Source of the DNA: Pelomonas sp. CA6 | Lineage (GTDB): Bacteria > Pseudomonadota > Gammaproteobacteria > Burkholderiales > Burkholderiaceae_C | Direction of reading: 5' to 3' | DNA: 64,000 nucleotides | Assembly: GCF_022549225.1 (NCBI RefSeq) | Contig: NZ_JAKZFD010000003.1 | Coordinates: forward strand, 62,001 to 126,000 | Shown here: one piece after another, positions 34,517-44,212 of the stretch | Numbering within the stretch: the stretch's first letter is position 1 | Layout of the letters: every line of letters begins with the position of its first letter | Notes under the pieces: model-generated | What the model was told of the DNA's origin: nothing | Database searches by the model: none | Seen by the model: only the letters and a program-made list of their open reading frames with translations | Position numbers and translations under genes: made by a program

Positions 34517-35707
34517 ATGGCAAAGGGTAAGTTTGAACGTACCAAGCCGCACGTGAACGTGGGCACGATTGGTCACGTGGACCATGGCAAGACGACGCTG
34601 ACGGCTGCGATCGCGACGGTGCTGGCTGCGAAGTTCGGCGGCGAGGCGAAGAAGTACGACGAAATCGACGCGGCGCCGGAAGAGAAGGCGCGCGGCATCA
34701 CGATCAACACCGCGCACGTGGAATACGAGACGGCCAACCGCCACTACGCCCACGTGGACTGCCCGGGCCACGCTGACTACGTGAAGAACATGATCACGGG
34801 TGCGGCGCAAATGGACGGCGCGATCCTGGTGTGCTCGGCCGCTGACGGCCCGATGCCCCAGACTCGCGAGCACATCCTGCTGGCGCGTCAGGTGGGCGTG
34901 AAGTACATCATCGTGTTCCTGAACAAGTGCGACATGGTGGACGACGCCGAGCTGCTGGAGCTGGTGGAAATGGAAGTCCGCGAGCTGCTGAGCAAGTACG
35001 ACTTCCCGGGCGACGACACGCCGATCATCAAGGGTTCGGCCAAGCTGGCGCTGGAAGGCGACCAGGGCGAGCTGGGCGAGGCGTCGATCCTGCGTCTGGC
35101 CGAAGCGCTGGACACCTACATCCCGACGCCGGAGCGTGCCGTGGACGGCGCCTTCCTGCTGCCGGTGGAAGACGTGTTCTCGATCTCGGGCCGCGGTACC
35201 GTGGTGACGGGTCGTGTGGAGCGTGGCATCGTCAAGGTCGGTGAAGAAGTGGAAATCGTGGGTATCCGCGATCTGCAGAAGACCACCGTGACGGGCGTGG
35301 AAATGTTCCGCAAGCTGCTGGACCAGGGCCAGGCGGGCGACAACGTGGGTATCCTGCTGCGCGGCACGAAGCGCGAAGAAGTCGAGCGTGGCCAAGTGCT
35401 GGCGAAGCCGGGTTCGATCAAGCCGCACACGCACTTCACCGCTGAGGTGTACGTGCTGTCCAAGGAAGAAGGTGGCCGTCACACGCCGTTCTTCAACAAC
35501 TACCGTCCGCAGTTCTACTTCCGTACCACGGACGTGACCGGCGCGGTGGAGCTGCCCAAGGACAAGGAAATGGTCATGCCCGGCGACAACGTCGGCATCA
35601 CCGTGAAGCTGATCGCTCCGATCGCCATGGAGCAGGGTCTGCGCTTCGCCATCCGTGAAGGCGGTCGTACCGTCGGCTCGGGCGTCGTGGCGACCATCAT
35701 CGAGTAA
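34517..35707 (+). CDS. tuf: Elongation factor Tu, second copy
   Basis: Encodes the same 396-residue EF-Tu as the copy behind the tRNA cluster and sits in the standard tufA position after fusA. By eye the two genes agree along the whole 1191 nt except codon 3 (AAG here, AAA there; base 34525) and an Ala codon near the end (GCG here, GCC there; base 35692). The flanks are unrelated. Such confinement of differences to the gene ends suggests homogenisation by gene conversion. Confidence 0.99.
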   Translation: MAKGKFERTKPHVNVGTIGHVDHGKTTLTAAIATVLAAKFGGEAKKYDEIDAAPEEKARGITINTAHVEYETANRHYAHVDCPGHADYVKNMITGAAQMDGAILVCSAADGPMPQTREHILLARQVGVKYIIVFLNKCDMVDDAELLELVEMEVRELLSKYDFPGDDTPIIKGSAKLALEGDQGELGEASILRLAEALDTYIPTPERAVDGAFLLPVEDVFSISGRGTVVTGRVERGIVKVGEEVEIVGIRDLQKTTVTGVEMFRKLLDQGQAGDNVGILLRGTKREEVERGQVLAKPGSIKPHTHFTAEVYVLSKEEGGRHTPFFNNYRPQFYFRTTDVTGAVELPKDKEMVMPGDNVGITVKLIAPIAMEQGLRFAIREGGRTVGSGVVATIIE

Positions 35708-35718
35708 ATCTTTTGCGT

Positions 35719-35749
35719 GACCGGCCGGCCTGCCACCTGCGGGCCGGTC
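35719..35749 (+). other. Hairpin between tuf and rpsJ
   Basis: GACCGGCC and GGCCGGTC pair over 8 bp with a 15-nt loop and no following T tract. It lies 11 nt after tuf, mirroring the hairpin before the gene. Confidence 0.5.
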
Positions 35750-35798
35750 CAATCACCTCACACGCGGCGCGAGCCGCACGCTCTTTGAAGGAATAGTC

Positions 35799-36110
35799 AT
35801 GCAAAAGCAAAAGATCCGCATCCGTCTGAAGGCCTTCGATTACAAGCTGATCGACCAATCGGCTCTGGAAATCGTCGACACGGCCAAGCGTACCGGCGCG
35901 ATCGTCAAGGGCCCCGTGCCCCTGCCGACCCGTCTGGAGCGTTTCGACATCCTGCGCTCGCCGCACGTCAACAAGACCTCGCGCGACCAGTTCGAAATCC
36001 GTACGCACCAGCGTCTGATGGACATCGTCGACCCCACCGACAAGACCGTGGACGCGCTGATGAAGCTCGACCTGCCGGCTGGCGTGGACGTTGAGATCAA
36101 GCTGCAGTAA
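35799..36110 (+). CDS. rpsJ: 30S ribosomal protein S10 (NusE)
   Basis: Head protein of the small subunit and the NusE partner in antitermination. The 103-residue protein has normal length and the conserved [15 protein letters not shown] start. It belongs transcriptionally to the str block here: a strong terminator follows 35 nt after its stop and a separate promoter serves rplC, so it is not the head of the S10 operon in the usual sense. Confidence 0.98.
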   Translation: MQKQKIRIRLKAFDYKLIDQSALEIVDTAKRTGAIVKGPVPLPTRLERFDILRSPHVNKTSRDQFEIRTHQRLMDIVDPTDKTVDALMKLDLPAGVDVEIKLQ

Positions 36111-36144
36111 TCGGCGGCAACCCGGGTGTCCCGGGATCTGAAAG

Positions 36145-36169
36145 AGGCGATCGCGAGATCGCCTTTTTT
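36145..36169 (+). terminator. Intrinsic terminator between rpsJ and rplC
   Basis: AGGCGATC / GATCGCCT with a GCGA loop and a run of six T is a textbook terminator inside what is usually a continuous S10 operon. Confidence 0.93.
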
Positions 36170-36191
36170 CTTGTGCTGCCGGGGCTTGCGC

Positions 36192-36220
36192 TTGCTCGCA
36201 AACCCTCACGCTGCTACACT
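36192..36220 (+). promoter_or_regulatory. Sigma-70 promoter for rplC and downstream S10 genes
   Basis: TTGCTC (36192-36197) and TACACT (36215-36220) are 17 nt apart. The 235-nt leader that follows to rplC is rich in short repeats but holds no gene; an L4-type control region could lie here. Confidence 0.7.
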
Positions 36221-36455
36221 CGCAAGCTTTTCCGCGCAGGCCTTGGTCGTGCGCGGTTTCGTCGCATCGCATCCTCTGGGGCTTTCGGGTTTCTTGGGTG
36301 GGTTCATCAGGCGTTCGGGGCCTTTACTCCTGAGGTCTGAGGTCCTGGCGGTGCATTTTGGTCAGCCCGGCCAATCGATGTCGGGTGTGTGAAACGGCTT
36401 TCGGGCCCGGCTGCTGGTGTCTCCAGTGGGCGTGTTCGGGGGTCTGGAGAAAAAC

Positions 36456-37121
36456 ATGAGTCTTAGCAATCGCCTCGGATTGCTGGGCCGCAAGGTGGGC
36501 ATGATGCGCATCTTCACGGACGACGGCGACGCCGTGCCCGTGACCGTGCTGGATGTGTCCAACAACCGCGTGACCCAGGTCAAGACCGAAGAGACCGACG
36601 GCTACAGCGCCATCCAAGTGGCGTTCGGTACGCGCAAAGCTTCGCGCGTGTCCAAGCCGGAAGCTGGCCACCTCGCGAAGGCGGGCGTGGAAGCCGGTGA
36701 AATCATGAAGGAATTCCGCGTGGCCGCTGATGTGGCTGCCGAGTACAAGGCCGGTGCCCAGCTGCCCGTGACCCTGTTCGCGGCGGGCCAGAAGGTGGAC
36801 GTGCAGGGCACCTCCATTGGTAAGGGCTTCGCAGGCACCATCAAGCGCCACAACTTCGGTTCGCAGCGCGCCTCTCACGGTAACAGCCGCTCGCACAATG
36901 TGCCCGGCTCGATCTCGATGGCGCAGGACCCGGGTCGTGTGTTCCCCGGCAAGAAGATGTCGGGCCACCTCGGCGATGAAACCGTGACGACGCAGAACCT
37001 GGACATCGTGCGCGTTGACGAAGCTCGTCAACTGCTGCTGGTCCGTGGTGCGGTGCCTGGCGCGAAGAACGGCCACGTGGTCGTGCGCCCGGCCGTCAAG
37101 GCCAAGAAAGGAGCCATCTGA
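36456..37121 (+). CDS. rplC: 50S ribosomal protein L3
   Basis: Early-assembly protein near the peptidyl transferase centre. The 221-residue protein contains the [14 protein letters not shown] extension and the GSQRASHG segment whose Gln is the usual PrmB methylation site. The start [11 protein letters not shown] follows the family; a start 39 nt upstream is rejected. The stop overlaps the rplD start by one base. Confidence 0.98.
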   Translation: MSLSNRLGLLGRKVGMMRIFTDDGDAVPVTVLDVSNNRVTQVKTEETDGYSAIQVAFGTRKASRVSKPEAGHLAKAGVEAGEIMKEFRVAADVAAEYKAGAQLPVTLFAAGQKVDVQGTSIGKGFAGTIKRHNFGSQRASHGNSRSHNVPGSISMAQDPGRVFPGKKMSGHLGDETVTTQNLDIVRVDEARQLLLVRGAVPGAKNGHVVVRPAVKAKKGAI

Positions 37122-37741
37122 TGCAACTCGAGCTCCTGAACGAGCAGGGCCAAGCCACCTCCAAGGTGGATGCGCCTGACACGCTGTTTGCCCGCGAGTA
37201 CAACGAAGCCCTGGTGCACCAGGTGGTCGTGGCCTATCAGGCCAACGCCCGTCAAGGTACCCGTGCCCAGCTGACCCGCGCCGAGGTTCATCACTCGACC
37301 AAGAAGCCTTTCCGCCAGAAGGGCACCGGCCGCGCTCGCGCCGGTATGACTTCCTCGCCGCTGTGGCGTGGGGGTGGTCGCATCTTCCCGAACAAGCCGG
37401 ACGAGAACTTCTCGCACAAGCTGAACAAGAAGATGTACCGCGCCGGCATGGCTGCGATCCTGTCGCAGCTGGCTCGCGAAGGCCGTCTGGCCGTGGTGGA
37501 CTCGATCGCCATCGAGGCGCCCAAGACCAAGCTGCTGGCTGCCAAGCTGAAGGCCATGGGTCTGGATCATGTGATGGTGATCTCCGACCAGGTCGACGAC
37601 AACCTGCTGCTGGCCTCGCGCAACCTGGCTAACGTGCTGGTGGTCGAGCCGCGCTACGCCGATCCGCTGTCGCTGGTCTTCTACAAGAAGGTGCTGGTGA
37701 CCAAGGCTGCGATCGAGCAACTGAAGGAGATGCTGGCATGA
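37121..37741 (+). CDS. rplD: 50S ribosomal protein L4
   Basis: Lines the nascent-peptide tunnel and, in enterobacteria, regulates the S10 operon at both transcription and translation. The 206-residue protein keeps the tunnel loop [15 protein letters not shown] at residues 61-75, the region where macrolide-resistance changes occur; none is seen. It overlaps rplC by 1 nt and rplW by 4 nt. Confidence 0.98.
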   Translation: MQLELLNEQGQATSKVDAPDTLFAREYNEALVHQVVVAYQANARQGTRAQLTRAEVHHSTKKPFRQKGTGRARAGMTSSPLWRGGGRIFPNKPDENFSHKLNKKMYRAGMAAILSQLAREGRLAVVDSIAIEAPKTKLLAAKLKAMGLDHVMVISDQVDDNLLLASRNLANVLVVEPRYADPLSLVFYKKVLVTKAAIEQLKEMLA

Positions 37742-38052
37742 CCGCTCCCAAGTTTGCCGAAGGCCGTCTGGCCAAGGTGCTGCTGGCGCCCATCGTGTCC
37801 GAAAAGGCCACCATGGTTGCCGAGAAGCACAACCAAGTGTTGTTCAAGGTCCTGCGTGACGCCACCAAGCCCGAGATCAAGGCTGCCGTTGAACTGATGT
37901 TCAAGGTTGAAGTCGAATCCGTGAGCGTGGTGAACACCAAGGGCAAGGTCAAGCGCTTTGGCGGCCGTCTGGGCCGTCGCGACCACGTCAAGAAGGCGTA
38001 TGTGTCCCTGAAGGCTGGCCAAGAGCTCAACTTCTCCGGGGAGGCTGCGTAA
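37738..38052 (+). CDS. rplW: 50S ribosomal protein L23
   Basis: Sits at the tunnel exit and provides the docking site for trigger factor and SRP. The 104-residue protein has the conserved [11 protein letters not shown] block near residues 16-26 and the [17 protein letters not shown] loop. It overlaps rplD by 4 nt and rplB by 1 nt. Confidence 0.98.
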   Translation: MTAPKFAEGRLAKVLLAPIVSEKATMVAEKHNQVLFKVLRDATKPEIKAAVELMFKVEVESVSVVNTKGKVKRFGGRLGRRDHVKKAYVSLKAGQELNFSGEAA

Positions 38053-38876
38053 TGGCCGTCGTTAAAGTCAAACCGACCTCGCCTGGCCGTCGTGGCGTGG
38101 TGAAGGTGGTGCACAAGCACCTGCACAAGGGCGCTCCCGAGGCTTCGCTGCTGGAGCCGCAGAAGCAGAACGCTGGCCGTAACAACAACGGTCACATCAC
38201 GATGCGCCACAAGGGCGGTGGTCACAAGCACCACTACCGCGTGGTGGACTTCCGTCGCAACAAGGATGGCATTCCCGCGAAGGTCGAGCGCATCGAGTAC
38301 GACCCGAACCGTACGGCTCACATCGCGCTGGTGTGCTATGCCGATGGCGAGCGTCGCTACATCATCGCTCCGCGCAACCTGGAAGTGGGCTCCACGCTGC
38401 TGAGCGGCGCCGAAGCCCCCATCAAGGTGGGCAACACGCTGCCGATCCGCAACATCCCCATCGGCTCGACCATTCACTGCGTCGAAATGCTGCCTGGCAA
38501 GGGTGCCCAGATCGCACGTTCGGCCGGCACTTCGGTGGTGCTGATGGCCCGTGACGGCGTCTACGCTCAGCTGCGTCTGCGCTCCGGTGAAGTGCGTCGT
38601 GTCCACATCGACTGCCGCGCCACGATCGGCGAGGTCAGCAACGAAGAGCACAGCCTGCGCCAGTACGGCAAGGCCGGTGCGATCCGTTGGAAGGGTATCC
38701 GTCCGACCGTCCGCGGCGTGGCGATGAACCCGGTGGATCACCCGCACGGTGGTGGTGAAGGCCGTACCGGCGAGGGTCAGGCCCCTGTGTCTCCGTGGAA
38801 CACCCTGACGAAGGGCTACCGCACTCGTAACAACAAGCGCACGCAGACCTTCATCGTCTCGCGTCGCAAGAAGTAA
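38052..38876 (+). CDS. rplB: 50S ribosomal protein L2
   Basis: Universal protein needed for peptidyl transferase centre formation. The 274-residue protein shows [20 protein letters not shown] in the N-terminal half and the C-terminal [14 protein letters not shown] loop with the functionally important His. Length is normal. It overlaps rplW by one base and is followed by rpsS after 10 nt. Confidence 0.99.
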   Translation: MAVVKVKPTSPGRRGVVKVVHKHLHKGAPEASLLEPQKQNAGRNNNGHITMRHKGGGHKHHYRVVDFRRNKDGIPAKVERIEYDPNRTAHIALVCYADGERRYIIAPRNLEVGSTLLSGAEAPIKVGNTLPIRNIPIGSTIHCVEMLPGKGAQIARSAGTSVVLMARDGVYAQLRLRSGEVRRVHIDCRATIGEVSNEEHSLRQYGKAGAIRWKGIRPTVRGVAMNPVDHPHGGGEGRTGEGQAPVSPWNTLTKGYRTRNNKRTQTFIVSRRKK

Positions 38877-38886
38877 GGGGTAGGCC

Positions 38887-39162
38887 ATGACTCGTTCGCT
38901 GAAGAAGGGCCCGTTCGTTGACCATCACCTGATGGCCAAGGTCGACAAGGCCGTCGCCAACAAGGACAAGAAGCCCATCAAGACCTGGTCGCGTCGCTCG
39001 ACGATCCTGCCCGAGTTCATCGGTCTGACGATCGCCGTGCACAACGGCAAGCAGCACGTGCCGGTCTATGTGTCCGACCAGATGGTGGGCCACAAGCTGG
39101 GTGAGTTCGCGCTGACCCGGACCTTCAAGGGTCACCCCGGTGACAAGAAGGCCAAGAAATAA
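38887..39162 (+). CDS. rpsS: 30S ribosomal protein S19
   Basis: Head protein that bridges to the large subunit and contacts A-site tRNA. The 91-residue protein has the canonical [11 protein letters not shown] start and [16 protein letters not shown]. Spacing of 10-11 nt on both sides fits the continuous S10 transcript. Confidence 0.98.
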   Translation: MTRSLKKGPFVDHHLMAKVDKAVANKDKKPIKTWSRRSTILPEFIGLTIAVHNGKQHVPVYVSDQMVGHKLGEFALTRTFKGHPGDKKAKK

Positions 39163-39173
39163 GGACTGAGACG

Positions 39174-39503
39174 ATGGAAACCCGTGCAATCGTTCGCGGT
39201 GTTCGCCTGTCGGCCGACAAGGGCCGTCTGGTGGCGGACCTGATCCGCGGCAAGAAGGTGGACCAGGCGCTCAACATCCTGGAATTCACCCAGAAGAAGG
39301 CGGCTCTCATCATCAAGAAGGCGCTGGAAAGCGCCATCGCCAACGCCGAACACAATGACGGCGCTGACATTGATGAGCTGAAGGTGACCTCGATCTATGT
39401 GGAGCAGGGCACCACGCTGAAGCGTTTCTCGGCTCGCGCCAAGGGCCGTGGCAACCGCATCAGCAAGCCCACGTGCCACATCTTCGTGTCGGTCGGCAAC
39501 TGA
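39174..39503 (+). CDS. rplV: 50S ribosomal protein L22
   Basis: Tunnel protein whose beta-hairpin meets L4. The 109-residue protein includes the hairpin region [17 protein letters not shown] with no duplication or deletion of the kind that gives macrolide resistance. rpsC follows after 16 nt. Confidence 0.98.
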   Translation: METRAIVRGVRLSADKGRLVADLIRGKKVDQALNILEFTQKKAALIIKKALESAIANAEHNDGADIDELKVTSIYVEQGTTLKRFSARAKGRGNRISKPTCHIFVSVGN

Positions 39504-39519
39504 GGGCTGAAGGAAGACT

Positions 39520-40335
39520 ATGGGACAGAAAATTCATCCGGTCGGCTTCCGCCTGCCTGTGACCCGTAACTGGGCTTCTCGTTGGTACGCGAACAACCAG
39601 AACTTCGCCAGCATGCTGGCCGAAGATCTGCAGGTTCGTGACTTCCTGAAGGCCCGCCTGAAGAATGCCGCGGTGTCGCGCATCCTGATCGAGCGTCCGG
39701 CCAAGAACGCCCGCATCACGATCTTCTCGGCTCGTCCGGGTGTCGTGATCGGCAAGAAGGGCGAGGACATCGAGAACCTGAAGGCCGAACTGACCAAGCG
39801 TCTGGGCGTGCCGGTGGCCGTGAACATCGAAGAAGTGCGCAAGCCCGAAGTCGATGCTCAGCTGATCGCCGACTCGATCACCCAGCAGCTGGAAAAGCGC
39901 ATCATGTTCCGCCGCGCGATGAAGCGCGCGATGCAGAATGCGATGCGTCTGGGTGCTCAGGGCATCAAGATCATGTCCGCCGGCCGTCTGAACGGTATCG
40001 AAATTGCTCGTACCGAGTGGTATCGCGAAGGTCGTGTGCCCCTGCACACCCTGAAGGCCGACATCGACTACGGTTTCTCGGAAGCCAAGACCACCTATGG
40101 CGTCATCGGCGTCAAGGTGTGGGTGTACCGCGGTGACCGTCTGGCCAATGGCGAGGCTCCCGTGATCAACACCCCGGCTGGTGCCGAGGATGACCGTCGT
40201 CCGCGCCGTAACGCCCGTCCGGGCGCCCCGGGTGGCCGTGGTCGTGGCGACAAGCCCGCCGAAGGTGGCGACAAGCCTGCAGCCAAGCGTGTGGTGCGCA
40301 AGCCCGCCGCGGCTGGTGAGGCCAAAGGAGAATAA
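39520..40335 (+). CDS. rpsC: 30S ribosomal protein S3 with extended basic tail
   Basis: Forms part of the mRNA entry site and ribosomal helicase. The KH domain GxxG loop is seen as VIGKKGEDI near residue 71. At 271 residues it exceeds the Escherichia coli protein by about 38; the extra C-terminus (from about residue 222) is rich in Arg, Gly, Pro, Ala and Lys and likely disordered. Such tails are common in betaproteobacteria. rplP starts 2 nt later. Confidence 0.98.
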   Translation: MGQKIHPVGFRLPVTRNWASRWYANNQNFASMLAEDLQVRDFLKARLKNAAVSRILIERPAKNARITIFSARPGVVIGKKGEDIENLKAELTKRLGVPVAVNIEEVRKPEVDAQLIADSITQQLEKRIMFRRAMKRAMQNAMRLGAQGIKIMSAGRLNGIEIARTEWYREGRVPLHTLKADIDYGFSEAKTTYGVIGVKVWVYRGDRLANGEAPVINTPAGAEDDRRPRRNARPGAPGGRGRGDKPAEGGDKPAAKRVVRKPAAAGEAKGE

Positions 40336-40337
40336 AC

Positions 40338-40754
40338 ATGCTGCAACCTGCTCGTCGCAAATACCGCAAAGAGCAAAAGGGTCGTAACACCGGCGTGGCG
40401 ACCCGCGGCGCCACCGTGGCTTTCGGCGAATTTGGTCTGAAGGCTACCGAGCGTGGCCGCATCACGGCTCGCCAGATCGAAGCGGCTCGTCGTGCGATCT
40501 CCCGCCACATCAAGCGCGGTGGTCGCATCTTCATCCGCATCTTCCCGGACAAGCCGATCTCGCAGAAGCCTGCCGAAGTCCGTATGGGTAACGGCAAGGG
40601 CAACCCGGAGTACTACGTGGCTGAGATCCAGCCCGGCAAGGTGCTCTACGAGATCAACGGTGTGCCGGAAGCCCTGGCGCGCGAAGCGTTCACGCTGGCC
40701 GCTGCCAAGCTGCCCCTGCGCTGCACCTTCGTTGCCCGCCAGCTCGGCGCCTGA
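40338..40754 (+). CDS. rplP: 50S ribosomal protein L16
   Basis: Contacts the A-site tRNA elbow and helps shape the large-subunit A site. The 138-residue protein begins [16 protein letters not shown] and has the segment [12 protein letters not shown] containing the Arg that is a hydroxylation site in some bacteria. rpmC follows after 12 nt. Confidence 0.98.
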   Translation: MLQPARRKYRKEQKGRNTGVATRGATVAFGEFGLKATERGRITARQIEAARRAISRHIKRGGRIFIRIFPDKPISQKPAEVRMGNGKGNPEYYVAEIQPGKVLYEINGVPEALAREAFTLAAAKLPLRCTFVARQLGA

Positions 40755-40766
40755 TTGGAGAACACC

Positions 40767-40967
40767 ATGAAAGCATCTGAACTGCGTGGCAAGGACGTGG
40801 CTGCCCTGGAGAAGGAAGTCACCGACCTGCTGAAGGCCCACTTCGGTCTGCGCATGCAAAAGGCGACGCAACAGCTGACCAACACCTCGGTGCTGGGCAA
40901 CACGCGCCGCGACATCGCTCGCGCCAAGACCATCCTGGCCGAGAAGAAGAAGGGAGCCGCGAAATGA
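40767..40967 (+). CDS. rpmC: 50S ribosomal protein L29
   Basis: Small helical-hairpin protein near the tunnel exit beside L23. The 66-residue product starts [10 protein letters not shown]; the TTG 12 nt upstream in frame is rejected because the ATG gives the family N-terminus. It overlaps rpsQ by 4 nt. Confidence 0.97.
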   Translation: MKASELRGKDVAALEKEVTDLLKAHFGLRMQKATQQLTNTSVLGNTRRDIARAKTILAEKKKGAAK

Positions 40968-41233
40968 CGCAAGCTCAAGAGAAGAACACCCGCACCCTGA
41001 TCGGTCGCGTGGTCAGCGACAAGCGCGCCAAGACCGTGACCGTGCTGGTGGAGCGTCGTGCCAAGCACGAGCTGTACGGCAAGATCGTGGCTCGCTCCCG
41101 CAAGTACCACGCCCATGACGAAAAGGGCGAGTACAAGATGGGCGACGTGGTCGAGATCGCGGAGGGTCGCCCTCTGTCCAAGACCAAGAGCTGGGTTGTG
41201 ACCCGTCTGATCGAGAAGGCCCAACTGGTCTGA
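40964..41233 (+). CDS. rpsQ: 30S ribosomal protein S17
   Basis: Primary 16S-binding OB-fold protein of the small subunit. The 89-residue protein shows [20 protein letters not shown] and the loop with SRKYHAHDE. In most genomes rplN follows at once; here a terminator and a peroxiredoxin gene intervene. Confidence 0.98.
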   Translation: MTQAQEKNTRTLIGRVVSDKRAKTVTVLVERRAKHELYGKIVARSRKYHAHDEKGEYKMGDVVEIAEGRPLSKTKSWVVTRLIEKAQLV

Positions 41234-41286
41234 TCGATCACGCCAATCCCGGTGACGGTTGCGGTCTTTGACCGCGGCGTCATCCG

Positions 41287-41324
41287 ATGGCCGGAACGCT
41301 GGAATACTGGCGTCCGGCCATTTT
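41287..41324 (+). terminator. Intrinsic terminator after rpsQ
   Basis: ATGGCCGGA and TCCGGCCAT form a perfect 9-bp stem around a 17-nt loop, followed by four T. It closes the rplC-rpsQ transcript. Confidence 0.8.
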
Positions 41325-41365
41325 CATTTCGGGGCGTCGTTGTGCCCCACAGTCAGGAGCATCAC

Positions 41366-41875
41366 ATGCTGAAAGTCGGAGACAAGCTGCCCGCGGGCAT
41401 CTTGCAGGAGTTCATCGAGGTCGAGGGCAATGGCTGCTCGCTGGGGCCTAATAGCTTCGAGGTCGAGCGCCTGGTCGCCGGCAAGACCATCGCCATCTTC
41501 GCGCTGCCTGGCGCGTTCACGCCGACCTGCTCCGCGCAGCATCTGCCGGGCTATGTGGCGCAGGCCGACGCGTTGCATGCCGCCGGCGTGGACGAGATCT
41601 GGTGTCTGTCCGTGAACGACGCGTTCGTGATGGGGGCCTGGGGGCGTGAGCAGAAGACGGCGGGCAAGGTGCGCATGATGGCCGATGGCAGCGCTGTCTT
41701 CACGCAGGCGACTGGCCTGACGCTGGATTTGACGTCCAAGGGCATGGGTCTGCGTTCGCAGCGCTATTCGATGCTGGTCGTCGATGGTGTGGTCAAGACA
41801 CTGAATATCGAGGCACCTGCCAAGTTCGAGGTCAGCGATGCCGGCACGCTGCTGGCACAGGCCAAGGCCCTCTGA
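41366..41875 (+). CDS. Peroxiredoxin, Prx5 type
   Basis: Reduces hydrogen peroxide or organic peroxides, probably with glutathione or thioredoxin. The 169-residue protein has the Prx5 active-site segment FALPGAFTPTCS with peroxidatic Cys55, and the VNDAFVMGAWG block typical of this subfamily. No glutaredoxin domain is fused. ATG follows AGGAG. It sits alone between rpsQ and rplN, isolated by a terminator before it and by a hairpin (41889-41907) and a new promoter after it, an unusual site for an oxidative-stress gene. Confidence 0.92.
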   Translation: MLKVGDKLPAGILQEFIEVEGNGCSLGPNSFEVERLVAGKTIAIFALPGAFTPTCSAQHLPGYVAQADALHAAGVDEIWCLSVNDAFVMGAWGREQKTAGKVRMMADGSAVFTQATGLTLDLTSKGMGLRSQRYSMLVVDGVVKTLNIEAPAKFEVSDAGTLLAQAKAL

Positions 41876-41936
41876 CGGCGCGGTTCGCGGCCGCCCCGAA
41901 GGCGGCCGGCCCTGTGGATAAATCGCCCTGGGGTGC

Positions 41937-41966
41937 TTGACATCCGGGTTTGCCTCAGGGCACAAT
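41937..41966 (+). promoter_or_regulatory. Sigma-70 promoter for rplN and the spc genes
   Basis: A perfect TTGACA (41937-41942) and CACAAT (41961-41966) are 18 nt apart, about 230 nt before rplN. The spacer 41876-42196 otherwise contains a GGCCGCC / GGCGGCC hairpin and no gene. Confidence 0.75.
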
Positions 41967-42196
41967 CCAATGCTTCGCCGAGCGTCTATGCGTGTCGTTC
42001 GATACGTGCGGTGCTCGGTTCTCGGTTTCTCGCCCTCAAGGGCCAGGCGCGCGTCGCCATAGCAAGGTTCGTTCTAGGTCAAACACTTGGGACGGGCTGC
42101 GGCTCCAGCGACAGTGCATGGCTTACGGGCCCAAGACTGACCGCTTGGTCGCTGCGATGGTCGCAGTGGTCGTTGCGGGACAAGTTGGGGACAGAC

Positions 42197-42565
42197 ATGA
42201 TCCAAATGCAATCGCGACTCGACGTCGCGGACAACACTGGCGCCAAGTCCGTCATGTGCATCAAGGTGCTGGGTGGTTCCAAGCGCCGTTATGCCCATAT
42301 TGGCGACATCATCAAGGTCAGCATCAAGGAAGCTGCGCCGCGTGGCCGCGTCAAGAAGGGCGAGGTCTATAACGCGGTCGTCGTGCGTACCGCCAAGGGC
42401 GTGCGCCGTCAGGACGGCTCCCTGGTGAAGTTCGACGGCAACGCCGCCGTTCTGCTGAACGCCAAGCTGGAGCCCATCGGCACCCGCATCTTCGGCCCGG
42501 TCACGCGTGAACTGCGTACCGAGCGTTTCATGAAGATCGTGTCGCTGGCGCCTGAGGTGCTCTAA
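42197..42565 (+). CDS. rplN: 50S ribosomal protein L14
   Basis: Forms an intersubunit bridge and binds the silencing factor RsfS in other bacteria. The 122-residue protein starts [17 protein letters not shown], the universal N-terminus, so longer in-frame starts upstream are rejected. First gene of the spc block, with its own promoter. rplX follows after 27 nt. Confidence 0.98.
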   Translation: MIQMQSRLDVADNTGAKSVMCIKVLGGSKRRYAHIGDIIKVSIKEAAPRGRVKKGEVYNAVVVRTAKGVRRQDGSLVKFDGNAAVLLNAKLEPIGTRIFGPVTRELRTERFMKIVSLAPEVL

Positions 42566-42592
42566 GCCTCGCCTGAGAACAAAGGTATTGCC

Positions 42593-42910
42593 ATGAACAA
42601 GATTCGCAAAGGCGACGAGGTCATCGTTCTGACCGGCCGCGACAAGGGTAAGCGCGGCACCGTGACGCTGCGCGTGGACGCCGACCATGTGGTGGTCGAT
42701 GGCGTCAACATCGTCAAGAAGCACGTGAAGCCGAACCCCATGAAGGGCACCACCGGCGGCATCGTGGACAAGGCGATGCCCATCCATCAATCCAACGTGG
42801 CGATTTTCAACGCCGCTTCCGGCAAGGCCGATCGCGTGGGCATCAAGCTGCTCGCCGATGGCAAGCGGGTGCGCGTGTTCAAGTCGACCGGCGAAGAGAT
42901 CAAGGCTTAA
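42593..42910 (+). CDS. rplX: 50S ribosomal protein L24
   Basis: Assembly-initiator protein of the large subunit. The 105-residue product has the KOW motif right at the N-terminus ([19 protein letters not shown]). It lies 10 nt before rplE. Confidence 0.98.
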   Translation: MNKIRKGDEVIVLTGRDKGKRGTVTLRVDADHVVVDGVNIVKKHVKPNPMKGTTGGIVDKAMPIHQSNVAIFNAASGKADRVGIKLLADGKRVRVFKSTGEEIKA

Positions 42911-42920
42911 GAGGTTAGAC

Positions 42921-43460
42921 ATGGCTCGTTTGCAAGCGTTTTATCGCGAAAAGGTCGTGCCCAGCCTGACCGAGAAGTTCGGCTACAAGTCCGTGATGGA
43001 AGTGCCGCGCATCACCAAGATCACGCTGAACATGGGCGTGAGCGAGGCGGTCGCCGACAAGAAGGTCATGGAGCACGCCGTGGGCGACCTGACCAAGATC
43101 GCCGGCCAGAAGCCTGTGGTCACCAAGTCGAAAAAGGCCATCGCCGGCTTCAAGATCCGTGACGGTGTGCCCATCGGCTGCATGGTCACCCTGCGTGGCG
43201 CCCAGATGTATGAATTCCTGGACCGCTTCGTGACCGTGGCTCTGCCGCGCGTGCGCGACTTCCGTGGTATCTCGGGTCGTTCCTTCGATGGCCGTGGCAA
43301 CTACAACATCGGCGTCAAGGAACAGATCATCTTCCCGGAAATCGAGTACGACAAGGTGGATGCTCTGCGTGGTCTGAACATCAGCATCACCACCACCGCC
43401 AAGACGGACGACGAAGCCAAGGCTCTGCTGGCTGCGTTCAAGTTCCCGTTCAAGAACTGA
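42921..43460 (+). CDS. rplE: 50S ribosomal protein L5
   Basis: Binds 5S rRNA in the central protuberance and touches P-site tRNA. The 179-residue protein begins [14 protein letters not shown] and has [12 protein letters not shown] and the [18 protein letters not shown] blocks. An in-frame start 63 nt upstream lies inside rplX and is rejected. rpsN follows after 8 nt. Confidence 0.98.
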   Translation: MARLQAFYREKVVPSLTEKFGYKSVMEVPRITKITLNMGVSEAVADKKVMEHAVGDLTKIAGQKPVVTKSKKAIAGFKIRDGVPIGCMVTLRGAQMYEFLDRFVTVALPRVRDFRGISGRSFDGRGNYNIGVKEQIIFPEIEYDKVDALRGLNISITTTAKTDDEAKALLAAFKFPFKN

Positions 43461-43468
43461 GGTGACCT

Positions 43469-43774
43469 GTGGCAAAACTCTCGATCAAGCAACGTGAGCT
43501 GAAGCGCGCCCAACTGGTCGCCAAGTACGCAAAGAAGTACGCGGAACTGAAGGCCATCATCGACGACGCCAAGAAGTCCGATGAAGAGCGCTATGCCGCT
43601 CGCCTGGAGCTGCAGAAGCTGCCCCGCAATGCCAACCCGACCCGCCAGCGCAACCGCTGCGAACTGACCGGCCGTCCCCGCGGCACCTTCCGTAAGTTCG
43701 GTCTGGCCCGTAACAAGATTCGTGAGCTGGCCTTCAAGGGCGACATCCCCGGTGTCGTCAAGGCCAGCTGGTAA
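43469..43774 (+). CDS. rpsN: 30S ribosomal protein S14, zinc-free form
   Basis: Head protein of the small subunit. The 101-residue form lacks the CxxC pairs of the zinc-binding type, so it is the C-minus paralogue normal for most proteobacteria. It starts with GTG ([11 protein letters not shown]), supported by GAGGTGA upstream. The C-terminal [19 protein letters not shown] block is intact. Confidence 0.97.
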   Translation: MAKLSIKQRELKRAQLVAKYAKKYAELKAIIDDAKKSDEERYAARLELQKLPRNANPTRQRNRCELTGRPRGTFRKFGLARNKIRELAFKGDIPGVVKASW

Positions 43775-43797
43775 TCGGCAGGTTTAGGAGATTTCGT

Positions 43798-44193
43798 ATG
43801 AGCATGAGTGATCCTATCGCCGATATGCTGACTCGCATTCGCAACGCCCAAAGCGTTGAGAAGGCCAGCGTCGTGATGCCTTCGTCCAAGCTGAAGGTTG
43901 CGATCGCCAAGGTCCTGAAGGATGAAGGCTATATCGACGGTTTCGTGGTGCGCGGCGACGCTGCCCGCCCCGAGCTCGAAATCGCGCTGAAGTACTACGC
44001 CGGCCGCCCGGTGATCGAGCGCATCGAGCGCGTGAGCCGTCCTGGCCTGCGCATCTACAAGGGCCGCCACGATATTCCCCAGGTCATGAACGGCCTGGGC
44101 GTGGCGATCGTCACGACCCCCAAGGGCGTGATGACGGACCGCAAGGCCCGCCAAGCCGGTGTCGGCGGCGAAGTGCTTTGCTACGTCGCCTAA
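43798..44193 (+). CDS. rpsH: 30S ribosomal protein S8
   Basis: Central-domain 16S binder and, in enterobacteria, the translational repressor of the spc operon. The 131-residue protein starts [18 protein letters not shown] and ends with the [12 protein letters not shown] strand. It lies 23 nt after rpsN and 19 nt before rplF. Confidence 0.98.
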   Translation: MSMSDPIADMLTRIRNAQSVEKASVVMPSSKLKVAIAKVLKDEGYIDGFVVRGDAARPELEIALKYYAGRPVIERIERVSRPGLRIYKGRHDIPQVMNGLGVAIVTTPKGVMTDRKARQAGVGGEVLCYVA

Positions 44194-44212
44194 GCGCAAG
44201 GAGAGACAGACA

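Noticed and set aside
32987-35752. A 921-codon antisense frame across fusA and tuf
   Set aside because: Same low-complexity composition; the part over tuf repeats word for word at the other tuf copy because the sense gene is duplicated.
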